The notes beneath the pieces are model-generated. The model saw nothing but the letters and a program-made list of their open reading frames with translations, had not been told where the DNA came from and did no database searches. The translations under genes were made by a program, and so were the position numbers. This document shows positions 22,184-33,698 of a stretch of DNA of 64,000 nucleotides, piece after piece. Position 1 is the stretch's first letter. Each line of letters starts with the position of its first letter. The DNA comes from Paralvinella palmiformis (Eukaryota > Annelida > Polychaeta > Terebellida > Alvinellidae), in NCBI GenBank assembly GCA_025642065.1, contig JAODUP010000568.1:99501-163500 (forward strand), given 5' to 3'.

Positions 22184-25100
22184 TTATTGGATAAGATGAT
22201 TACTGTATCTGAAGATTAGATAAATTAAGAAGAGCCTTTCCAAAAAGAAATTCTGAAATGTAACACAAATTACAAATATAAATATAAAAAAGATTTTCTC
22301 CAATCAGCTGATAATTATTGAGCTTAATGAAAACGCCATGTTAAGTTTGAAGTAAATTTAATATCAATTACTATTTGCTGAAATTATTTGATAAACTCAA
22401 CGATCGAGAATTCCTATCGCTATCATAGATTAAATTAATGTTTGTTTGTTACACAACATTAAGATTTAAGCTCACAGAAATATAACATTTATTTAAAGAG
22501 TTGTCACCCTACCGTGTTATAGTTATCATTAAAGGCGTATGGTTTCTAAACGATATTGTGAATAAAGCCACACATCATGTGCTGGCTGTTTACGCGTTTT
22601 ATGAGCCACCAACCGTAGATATAAAAGTATAATAAACAGTATACCGATAAGAAAACACTAAGGTTCAATCTCACATTTGGATATCAAAGTATAAGAAATA
22701 TTGAAATCAGGCATTTGAGAACTTCCTCATAACAGCAATTTATGGTTGCTTGCTTATTGGAACTTTATATATAATGAATCTACGTAAGACCTTTCCTTTT
22801 TTGTTCATTTTTAATTATGGTTGTCTGTCTGCTTGATTACCTTTTTGCTGGTTTGTTTGTCTCTGAATATTCCACCAGGCACACAACTTTACTTTACCAT
22901 ACACCCTCTTCTCCGGTAACCATCAGAAGATGGTTTCGTTATGTTTTCCTTATTAATTTTCCTTGAAAATTAAAATAAACGCATTTTTACGCTTCAATCA
23001 TTTTGCGTCTCTAACGGTCTGGTTGTCGCACTAAATACTTAAGGACTAGTGACACATTATACATGCCTCAATATTAAAAGTCGTTTATCTGGATTTAGAA
23101 CCTCGAAGAATCGTCCAGGTTTTGAATTAACAATTCAAGATTCTGTGCTAGTGCCGTATTACATATTGCAAAATCACACACACGCACATACACACTAACA
23201 CACATACACATACAAAGGTACAGATATACAAACTACTTAAAAAAATACGCACATACTCATATACAAGAATAGATATAAACACACACACGAACACAAGCAT
23301 GCTCATACATGAATACATATAAACAGGCACCCATATCGCGGCACATAAACGTGCACTAGTGTAAAAGAGTTATACTATATATTAACACAAATCGTTGCAC
23401 ATAAACGTGCACTAGTGTAAAAGAGTTATACTATATATTAGCACAAATCATTGCACAGAGAATACCACTAAACGTTATACAAAAGACATCATAAATGAAT
23501 AAGACTCACTGCAAATGAAGAAGATTCACAGCAAATGACATCGATGTGTTCTAAAAGTTGGTTTTATTGCTTGCTAATAGGATGTTTATCTCAGAAGGAA
23601 ATCGCTAATTTAGTTTTGGCATCTGTTTCAACTTTGTTCTGTTGTAAAAGATTAAAGTCAATAGAAGGTCACTTCCAGCTGAAAGTAGACGTGAGTCAGA
23701 ACATGTTATATTTGTATTTCCAGTATTAAAGGATATTCGAATAAAAAATAAATAAAACGCTTAAATGGAAGTAGCATTTATATTTATGTCAAATTAAGCT
23801 TCTTCTTTTTCACTATTTATCAGATTAAAGAGTTGGTCGTGAAATGGAATATATATTTTGAGAAAAATGATATTCAAGGGCAAACTTGAATGATGAAAGA
23901 TGAGGTGAATAGACAGAGTACTGTACTCCACTCTGATAGATATGTGGTCACCTGGATTATAATTTCGGTCATGGTGACAATGTGATCAGTTATTAGTAAA
24001 TATACATTCGTCAAAATGCCACATGATTGTGCTTGTGGATGTAAATACGTTAACAGTTTGTTTGGAATAACAATCAAAGTAATTATATAATGTATAAAAA
24101 CAAGCAGGGAAAACAAATAAATGTTAATTAATGCAGACTGTAAACATAAGTAACCAATGATGTTCAGATCTCAAAATGTTACACATTTGTCGGAAACAGA
24201 GGTAGGTATACTGATATCAGACATGCGTGTTATCTCTTGTTGTATTGTGTTACTACGAATAAAGCTCTGTGTATTGATAGAAATATCATGGTGCAATCCG
24301 GAAATGGAAAAAAAAACATTTGTAGAAAGTCAATAAATCAGTTCGATTTCCAACATTTAAATTAGAAACAAAATATTAAACAGGATCTACAGATTTATTT
24401 TAAGCAGAAAACCTAGAGATACAGGTACAAAGATATGACATATTAAAGATAAACATAAATAATTCAAATTATACAGACATAGCTCACCAGATATTTCACT
24501 AACATATCAAAAATATGAAAATATTTCAATTATAGGTTTGTGAGTTTTAATTATGGTCGTACTGAAAAACAACTTGAGATTTGTTTGAAACAGTACATCA
24601 AGGTCACTTGAAAGGGTCACTAAATCAGAGGTAGATTAATTGACATACACTGTTATTTAAAAATATATATATATAATAATCAATTATGGCAGATCCTAGA
24701 TATAACTTCCACTTAATGCAACCCCTATGTATTAAACTATATAAGTGCTTCTTTATCAGTGAACAGAATAGCATTCAAATTATTACACTATCATATCTAC
24801 AGATTAAAAGTATGAAAGAACAATATATTTACTGTGAATTTATGTGGTCAGTATAGAGTTGTAGATACACAAGCAATAGTATATTACTATAATTAAAAAA
24901 TATTCTAAACAAAACAGAAACATAAATACAAATGTGGCAATACAAAACAATTTATCAATAACGAAGATCAGATTAATATATTACTTTACAACGATTTATT
25001 AGTATAATCTACAATAAATGTACGTTAACTAGGAGATTTCTATCGAATACCTATTTGAATTATATCCATCAATATCTTGTCATAAACTTCATAATCATGG

Positions 25101-26399
25101 TTTTTATATGTTTGTGGGATATTTATCTTCGGTCATTCATCCTAGGTCAAACTAGTTACTTAATGACTCACTGACTCATTCATTCATTGATTCACTCATT
25201 CATTCATTCATTCATTCATTCATTCATTCACTCACTCACTCACTCACTCTCACTCATTCACTCACTCGCTGACTCATTGACTCGAGCTGTTCATTAGATG
25301 AGTAAATTATGTTCTGTTCCATAATTATCTGAAAGAGACCGCATTCACAATAAATCCCATGTGTTATCCAATAATTTAAAACCAAAGTTCGACTTTAACA
25401 ACAGCACCAACAAGACAAAGGGTGTATTACATCTCTTTACAATAATGGCGATAATCAACACTGGTGGGCATAGACAATCATAGGAAAAATGATAATAATT
25501 GTTATCTTTGAATTCGCTCTTTTGGGGCATATTTTAACTTGATAAAGTTGCCATTATTTTTATAAACCTTCAAATTAAGTGTATTTTGTTTAATGGATAT
25601 ATCTACCACAATGTCGTGGTTTTGTAGATATTAGTAGACCTAGGGATCAGCTTACAGAATTACATCACGGTACTGAGTAATTGTTCAAAGCTATAATACA
25701 GGCCATATATCTAGTATTGTATATGTCACAAGACAAACAATATCAATGTCTTTAGATAATGTTCCACTGAAGGACATCTTTTCTGGTGTTATGGCAAATT
25801 AATATAATTGTCACCCTCTTAAGACCGGCTTACAATTTATTTAAAAGATATCAGTGGGATTTAACCGTAAGAGTTATATTTATTGTTTCCATTGGCTGCC
25901 TTCCATTGATTCTGCTACAGATGAACTATATATAGAACTGGAAGAAAATGCTTCAGACCCCAGTATCCATCACCAAAGATGTATTACTCGGTTTGATCTA
26001 TTTGTTGATGACGAGTGCATAAGACTGCGATAAAGACAATTCCAAATTCTGTCTTCTGGTGATAACATATAGCATTTAGTCTATTCGAAAAGATATTTAA
26101 AGAGCTAATAAATCTGCCAAATAAAAATAATAAACCTAAAGACTATATGCTCTGCAATATTTATTTTTTGAAGTCCAACTAACAATACAAGGCTAAATCA
26201 TGGTATTTAATGATTGTGACTTTGCTGGTGCCACGAATAAAATCTTGTATCTCATTCACACACAAAATTAATTTTCTTTTACAAATAGATACGATAACAT
26301 TATATATTCATTATTCTACATGTACATATATTTGGGATTTGCTCTTTTTTTAACCAAAAACTCAGCTGTTTGTCTACGAAATGTTAACAACTTTAAATG
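22183..26399. other. Quiet AT-rich stretch
   Basis: About 4.2 kb with no recognised gene. Minor features are a CA-rich tract at 23165-23320, a 56-bp tandem duplication (23341-23452, listed), and a CATT/CACT tetranucleotide tract at about 25185-25260. Short frames at 23535-23729 and 23874-24116 have no recognisable motifs. Confidence 0.45.
23341..23452. repeat. 56-bp tandem duplication (two units)
   Basis: The unit beginning GCACATAAACGTGCACTAGT occurs at 23341-23396 and again at 23397-23452, with only a few mismatches. It is a recent local duplication with no coding content. Confidence 0.95.
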
Positions 26400-26442
26400 T
26401 AAATAAGACTAGCTAGAAATGTTTTATTTTAGAATCATAAAA

Positions 26443-26517
<75 letters not shown>

Positions 26518-26830
26518 CTGTTACGTTATGTTTTAAGAATCTAATTTGCACGACTATTTTGATGAGTGTCTTCAGTATACCTCTAACAATATTATTTACT
26601 TATCATATACTTTACATGTATTTGGTGTGCCAACCTGAATATTAAATCATGGTATTTTAGGGCTGCCGCGATACATATTGTGGCTGCTATCAGGAATCAT
26701 CAGAAGGTATTTGTGGCTTTTAAGTAACGTATGGCGATTCAGTGACTAGATCTGACTTTGTGATCCGGATGAAAGCGTATACGTGTAAACTGTTAAACGG
26801 GTATATTCACTACATTATAATATAAACATG
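26400..26830. repeat. Diverged duplication, copy B1
   Basis: Pairs with 28925-29440. Shared landmarks in order: CTAGAAATG...TTAGAATCATAAAAG, TACTTTACATGT, AGGGCTGCC/TTCC.CGAT, AAGTAACGTAT/ACGTAACATAT, and GTGTAAACTGTTAAA. An AT microsatellite (26443-26515) interrupts B1. B1 lacks the MITE found in B2. Confidence 0.65.
26443..26515. repeat. (AT)n microsatellite
   Basis: Long uninterrupted AT dinucleotide run inside duplication copy B1. Confidence 0.97.
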
Positions 26831-27094
26831 TCTAACAATTGTTACAAACATAGTAATAATAGTTCATTTAATCAACATTTAACAATGAGCCTTCAAAGTC
26901 CATAATATCTGCTAGGAACGTCAATGAAATCCCCAAACCTACTATTAAGCATTCATATTTTGTATTTTTACTCCGACATATTACATCTGTACATCGCACG
27001 AACTACTTCAATGCTTCTACATATTGAAATGACATGGACATTGGGATCTGACATATTGGGGATGGGGAGAATTCCTGTAACTAGTTTTATAATC

Positions 27095-27720
27095 GTTCAC
27101 TTTTAAAACAGTTTTGTCACTTAGCTTAGTTGTCCCTAGAGTCTGAGTAACATTCCATTTAAAGAGACAATGGAGGTCAACCAGAATGAAGACTGTCAGG
27201 GACAAGCTTAAGGATTCTCTAACAGGAAAATACCGTTAACTGTCACCTTTATTGTTAATAAGGAGCTACAGGTGTTATAACAAGGAATTATTCCGCCTCC
27301 TGATTTTGTTGACATAACAATGATTCTTTCTAGACCGAATAAATATAGCTTCAATTGTGAAATACGATTAGGAATACAGATCTTTATGTGACATTGATAT
27401 AGCCCAGTGCTTCCCACTTATCAGCTGCTAAACCGTAACATATTTCAATATATATAACCTGAAATTAATATTTTCTTTCAACTTCATCGCATCGTTCTAA
27501 CAGAAGATAAGATTCTATCAGAGCTGTTATGAGATTAATTTGTTATTTCCTCATACCCATGACCGTAATATTTGATAAGGACAGGTTACACAGATACAAA
27601 GTAAAATAGAAAAATAACGATTTGTCGTTCCTTTCGATATAGGAGAGTTAGCTTAGGTACTCCTTTAGTCGAGTGGAGTTTAGTAAATTATCTCAAACTA
27701 ATATTACATTATCTCTTTTA
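27095..27720. repeat. Diverged segment duplication, copy A3
   Basis: Third partial copy of the A1/A2 segment, same orientation. Shared blocks: TTGTCAC, then CCTAGAGTCTGAGTAA (as in A1), AAGAGACAATGGAGGTCAACC, AACAAGGAATTATT, GATTCTTTCTAGACCGA and GAAATTAATATTTTCTTTCA (as in A2). The 3' part carrying the TGACGTCAT block is absent; an AAT microsatellite begins there. No coding potential. Confidence 0.65.
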
Positions 27721-27736
27721 TAAAAGACAACAACAA

Positions 27737-27743
27737 CAATAAC

Positions 27744-27815
<72 letters not shown>

Positions 27816-27895
27816 TAATAATGAGGATAATAATAATGATGATGATAATAATAATAATAATGATAATAATAATAATAATAATAATAATATATGAT

Positions 27896-27992
<97 letters not shown>

Positions 27993-28017
27993 GTAATAAT
28001 AATCATGATGATAATAC

Positions 28018-28081
<64 letters not shown>
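27737..28081. repeat. (AAT)n with internal (GAT)n
   Basis: About 345 bp of AAT repeats with a GAT block around 27897-27928. Poly-Ile, poly-Asn and poly-Met frames are artefacts. Confidence 0.97.
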
Positions 28082-28137
28082 TTGTCAGTGGATATTTTTG
28101 CTTAATCTTCTTGTTCAGTCATCTGAATCCGTTTTAC

Positions 28138-28377
28138 TATCTGTATGTCTGTCTTTCTATCTGTATATCCCTTTATCTGTCTGTCTATCTGTCTGTCTAT
28201 CTGTTTGTCCATCCGTCCGTTTGTCGTCCATCCCCCCATCTGTATGTCTGTCTATCGGTCTGTTTGTCAGTCTTCTGTCTGTCTACCTGCCTGTCTGTCT
28301 GTCTACCTACCTGTCTACCTACCTATCTGCATATCTGCATATCTGCATATCTGCTCCTGCCTGCCTGCCTGCCTGCC

Positions 28378-28445
<68 letters not shown>

Positions 28446-28484
28446 CTGCCTGCTGTCTGCCTGTCTGTCTGTATACCTGCCTGT

Positions 28485-28527
<43 letters not shown>

Positions 28528-28542
28528 CTCTGCCTGCCTGCA
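28138..28542. repeat. (CTGT/CTGC)n tetranucleotide tract
   Basis: About 400 bp of CTGT, CTAT and CTGC units, purest at 28377-28444 (CTGT) and 28485-28530 (CTGC). All frames through it are simple-sequence artefacts (Cys/Leu/Ser- or Thr/Asp/Arg/Gln-rich). Confidence 0.97.
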
Positions 28543-28924
28543 ATTAGCTCTTAGTTATTCTATTAAAAATTATTATTTGTTGCCGTCACGGCAATTCTAT
28601 TTGGTCTCCTAGCATTATGACACTTAAAATCGAACCGTAAATGACTGACGTAATATAAATATTTGTTTTTGTTCAAAATACTTAAATCATTTCAATATTA
28701 TTTTACCAAAGGCGGTGTTGTTTATTCACTGAACTTAACCGAAGTTAAATAAAATAAAGACAGAAAAGTTTAACTTTTGATATTAGCATCAATAAAATGA
28801 TCGCCATAAAGCGTACTATATTAACATTATTATGGGAGAAATGTTTAATAGAATTAATAAGATATTGAACAACAGCATTTAAATTATTATCATGTTAATG
28901 CTCATAAACGTTAATTATTCTGTC

Positions 28925-29440
28925 AACAACTGCTAGAAATGCTTTTATATTAGAATCATAAAAGGATATATGATATGATTCTTTATATTATAGGAATCAA
29001 GTTCTAAGATATACAGGTAGTAGTCGACTTACGACCTTGATTAGTTACGACCTTGACCCGTCGTAAGATGATCTGGTCGTAAGTCTACCTATGTTATAAT
29101 TACCTTGCATATATTATACTGTGTAATGATATTATAATAATCTTTAAGTCGTACCGTCGATCGTAAAGTCGAAGTCTTAAGTCGTTTAGGTCGTAAGTCG
29201 AGGACTACCTGTACTTACTTTACATGTCTGTGATGCGTCAGCCTTAATACTAAATGATTGCAATTTAGGGCTTCCACGATTCGTAGTATGGTATTTAATT
29301 GGAATGCGTCATTCGAAGACATGTATCACCTTTACGTAACATATAGAGAGATTCATTAGCTAAGTCTGACATCCACAGCAAGTCTTATAGGTGTAAACTG
29401 TTAAAACAGTCACGTTTACTACAGTTTAATATAGATATAT
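28925..29440. repeat. Diverged duplication, copy B2 (with MITE)
   Basis: Pairs with 26400-26830 in the same orientation, about 2.5 kb apart. It is interrupted at 29014-29211 by a short inverted-repeat transposon that is absent at the matching place in B1. Homology resumes with CTTACTTTACATGT, against TACTTTACATGT in B1. Confidence 0.65.
29014..29211. mobile_element. 198-bp MITE with TA target duplication
   Basis: The ends are inverted copies. The left begins CAGGTAGTAGTCGACTTACG and the complement of the right begins CAGGTAGTCCTCGACTTACG, each followed by ACC (21 of 23 matching). TA flanks both sides (29012-29013 and 29212-29213). Inside, GTCGTAAG/CTTACGAC motifs recur. TA duplication with short simple ends fits a non-autonomous Tc1/mariner-type element. 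There is no coding capacity. Confidence 0.85.
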
Positions 29441-29837
29441 CTAGTCCGTGTCATGAGCATCAGAATAGAAGTCCATTAAAACAACATTATACAATTTGTC
29501 ATTTAACGCCGTAGTAATTGCGAAGAACATCAACAACATTTATATAACAACAAATGTGGCTTCGAATTTCGTCTTTTTACTGTGACGTCAAATATAAACA
29601 ACAAATTAATTCATTGTAAATGAAATATAGATTACTTACAGTTGCTTGAAAGTGCAATACGTTGATACCTTAAAACATTTGCATTTAAACATTTGATGAA
29701 TTGATTTATAAACTTAACATTTTGGCAAATTGCCAATTTGTATTAACAAAGGATATTCTATTTACATGGCTTAAGCAATATTAATTGATAACGCATAATC
29801 AAGATAATAAGTCGAATAAAGCGCTATGAAAAATATT
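29441..29837. other. No feature seen
   Basis: AT-rich sequence between duplication B2 and the LINE tail. No element recognised. Confidence 0.4.
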
Positions 29838-32570
29838 ATATAATAATAATAATAATGATGATAATAATGATAATAATAATAATAATAATCTATATAGCGC
29901 CATATTCAAACCTGATTTTCTGTTAGGCAGTTTGCACTGAAAACATAATTAAAACATGTTCTAATATACTTAGTACAAACAAATTGTATACATAAATAAA
30001 CTCAGTTATAAGTATTATTAGTAGGCAAATTTAAAGAAGTGGGTTTTAAGAACACGACCAAATAGTTGTTTACGTGTTGTTTAATAGAATTAAAGTCTAT
30101 TTAAATTGTATACATTCCATTAAGATAACTATCATGTTCTCTATCGGTTGGTATGTCCTTAGTTAATTATGTATCAATGTTCTTGAAATATCCATTATAT
30201 TTATAACCTTTTAGATTCTTGTCCCGAGTTAGAAAGCAATTTTTTAAGAATTCTTGGTTTTGTTGTGTTGATGTCTTCTTGCGATTAATTGATCTTGTCA
30301 TTTGGCACATTTTCAAGTCATTTTTGTTCATGTGAAATTCCTTTTGATCTTAAATGTGATTTTCTATTATAATAAGTTGGGTTATTTAATTTGTATTTCT
30401 TCTAGAGTTGGTGTCATTAAATAATATTTGTGTTTATTTTATGGACTTTCTAAACCCTTTTGGTAATCCATGCTTTATGGTTCTCATTCTTAATCCTTTT
30501 CTGCTGAAAGGGACTGTCTTGTTACAGACTTATGAAATCTCATTTAATAATTCAGTATAACCTTTTGGGGGATCTTTCCATGCATAAGCATCATTCCAAT
30601 ATGTTTCCTCTATAGTGCTTTTGAATAAGGTTATAGCATGATGAGTATATTTTCTAATCTCAAGTTTAACATATTCTTATTTATCATTATCTAAAGTGGT
30701 TAGTATAAATATTGATAAGTGATCAGAAATATCTAAATACAATATTCCTTGAGGTTGATTGTGTTCACCAAGAATGTCATTACTCGAAAAGTTATCTATT
30801 AATGTTGCTGGTGTTGGTGTAATTCTAGTTGTGGTTTCAAAATAATAGTGACCAGAGTTAAACAATATTATGTTGAAATCATCCATTTTATAATATTGTC
30901 TGTTTTCCACTGTTTATTGTAGGTACAATATTAGTTATTTGTTCTGTAAATGCACTAATGCTTGTATTTGGGCATTATACACAATTTCAACCAATATTGT
31001 TTCTTTTTTTGTGTTCGGGTTTCAGATATTACCTCAACTAAACGACTTTTTATATGGTCAATTATGGCCTTTCTACGTCATCATACCTTTTATAAACCTG
31101 TAAAGATATACCTGATGTTCTGAAGAGACTGGTAATATGAATACTTTTGTATACTTTTCTATAACTGTAAAGTTTCCTTGTTCATCTACGTTGCTGATAG
31201 ACCAATTATGGAAAACTTTATATCAAGCGATACTTTTTAAGCTTATCAATATTCTTCAGTATACTTTTAATATTCAAATGGATAAAAGAAAGTCATTTAG
31301 TATAACTATCGTTACATTTTATGAGATCATTGAAATCATTTTCTAAGTAATACTTAGTAGTGAGGACATTATTGCTTCTAATATATAAATATAAGCAGGA
31401 TCTAAATATCTAATATGACGGTTAGTGGTTTCATAATCAGACACATCATCTGGAGGTAATTATATTATAGCTAAATGACTCATTTGGTTTATCAACAGCT
31501 ACATACAGGTACTTATTTATTGTGCATGTATAATGCAGGTATGATTACATATTGATTACAATTGTTCAATTTAGGTGATTTTTCTACAATAAACAAATCA
31601 ATGAAAATAAATAAATAATTCACGAACCATTCGTAAGTCATGAAGGTGGCAAAGGCATAACATCCGTATAATCCCTGTTCGGTATGTCCCCAGCCAACGC
31701 TTTACAGTTTGTTCGTGTCATCTTCCCGATTGGCGAGTTTCGTGTTGCCGTTCCTATCCTTAATAACAATTATGACATCATAAGACCATCAGGTGTTTTC
31801 TCTCGGTACAGGTAGAGAAGACTAACTCACTTTTGTGTTAAATCTTCAGGAACGAGTACATTCGGTTGTTTGACTCGTGGTTGTTTCATGGCTTTCAGTG
31901 GATGATCACTTGACGAGATTACTTTCTATTTGTTATAGATGTTGTTGGTCCAATTATATGTGTCCTGTTAACATTGCTCATTGTGAGTGGCAAGCCCAAA
32001 ACCGCTAAATAACATTTTAACAATAGCGTCCAGTTGTTCACTATCTGCATTTTAGCCCATTGATGCTAATAGGCAATTGTCTGTTGTATTGCTCTAAGTT
32101 GTCTAATACTTGTTCGTGCTGGTCAATGCGTTTGTTCAAGTTGATAGATTCGTTGTTCTTTTTCTTTCAGCGTTTTCTCCACTTCAATGAAGCGGTCATT
32201 TATATTTCTTGCTACAATCTCCGCTATTCTGCTTGCCGGTTTTGTAAAAACCTCATCGTGGCATAATGCTTCTTTCGTAAGTTGCAAACTGCCTTTGGCT
32301 CATCGTCAACAGTCAATTTCTTCCGGAAGATCGACATCGTTATTGACTACTGTTACGTAATAGAACCGACTCGTTCAGGTTGTTTGAAGCTGGCTTCACG
32401 CACTGTTGAATATGCTTTAGCAATAATACTGACATTTGATAATTTGATGTTTCTCTGGATCAATGGCGAACAAATTCAGATTTCAGTCAAAAGATACCAT
32501 ATGCGAAATTCCTACTATTTCAAATTACATCAGTATTGGACACACCAGTGCTCTGGTTCTGTATGGTAGA
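29838..32570 (-). mobile_element. CR1/L2-like LINE relic lacking its RT domain
   Basis: Minus-strand relic in correct 5'-3' order. An ORF1-like region (about 32290-31640) has coiled-coil text RFIEVEKTLKEKEQRIYQLE and, in a shifted frame, VLDNLEQYNRQLPISINGL and IVIKDRNGNTKLANRED. The endonuclease N-terminus (about 31370-31250) has LSFIHLNIKSILKNIDKL. The endonuclease C-terminal half (30985-30677) reads PNTSISAFTEQITNI, DDFNIILF, TRITPTPATLIDN and ISDHLSIF. A linker with YFKNIDT and LTKDIPTDRE (about 30200-30110) leads straight to a C-terminal RVLKTHFFKFAY remnant near 30060-30020. The 3' end is GGCGCTATATAG plus ATT repeats (29838-29893). The whole RT core is missing, so it was internally deleted. 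Confidence 0.7.
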
Positions 32571-33440
32571 TATAAGCCACGCAGCCAAAATGATATGTTC
32601 GTGTAGTCTATCCGCCATGTTAATAATATTATCAGATGAAACACTCCGCAGACGAATATTACAAGGATGACCTCCACCAAATAAAAACATACATATCATC
32701 AGGGATCAAAAAGAAAGGTTTTGATTACAAAGGCTGAAAACGACGAAATAATTACATTAGCTTAGGATTCATGTTGAATAATTTGATAAATTATTAGACT
32801 TGGCTACGAGATGGAGCTGTTATCATTAGTAAGATAACCGAGATCCGTTATTATGTCAGACTGTCTATAATGATGGGTTTCTATGATGACAAATACGACG
32901 ATAAACAGTAAATGATTCGGACCAAACTTCATCGAATTAATCCGAGATGTACCAGTTTGTGGTAAGTTCTTTGACAGGAAATAGACAATAAGTCTTAAAG
33001 AAAACACGATACATCTTCGAATTGATGTATAATCAATATTGCGTCAGCTTCTTTTGTTTTTGTTCTGAATTTTGCTTATTTCAGAGATATTGTTGTGCTG
33101 TTTAAGGTGAAACCAACTGTAGTCTAATAGTTATCCTAGATATAATATGTTACCATGGCAACCGATATACGACGGATGATTACTGTGGTACAGATTATGC
33201 TGAATACTGTATTAATAGATTGAGACTTGATTTATTATTGAAGTATCACTAAGTGATGACATTATTATGTGATAATACAAGATATGCAGGGGGGGGATAA
33301 AACTATTGGACAAATGGGATAGACGTTCATTATATTAAATATGAATGAAATCAGGCAGATCGGGAAAGATAATGCGATAAATATATAGATAGAAAGATAC
33401 AATTATTACATGATAGCGATATAGAACGATAACAAGACGA
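32571..33440. other. No gene seen
   Basis: AT-rich; a G7 run near 33290; no recognised element between two LINE copies. Confidence 0.4.
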
Positions 33441-33443
33441 TAA

Positions 33444-33479
<36 letters not shown>

Positions 33480-33483
33480 TGTG

Positions 33484-33531
<48 letters not shown>

Positions 33532-33562
33532 TGTGCGTGCGTGCGTGCGTGCGTGCGTGCGT
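33441..33562. repeat. (GTGC)n tetranucleotide microsatellite
   Basis: About 120 bp of GTGC units with two GTGTGC breaks, abutting the 3' tail of the LINE on the minus strand. Confidence 0.97.
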
Positions 33563-33698
33563 GTGGTTGGATGGATGGATGCTCTTTATTTCCCCTTCCG
33601 GGAGTACATAACAAATGTTATCAATAACAGTAACTATATATACAGGCATTTACACACATCTATATGATAAAATGTTCATTGCTATGGGAAGCGCTTGT

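Noticed and set aside
27704..28612. Several 95-180-residue ORFs (poly-Ile/Asn/Met and Cys/Leu/Ser-rich)
   Set aside because: Pure translation of AAT, GAT and CTGT/CTGC microsatellites in multiple frames and both strands; no complexity outside the repeats.
33335..33667. Arg/Ala/Thr/His and Val/Arg/Ala/Cys-rich ORFs
   Set aside because: All three frames of the GTGC microsatellite; not protein.
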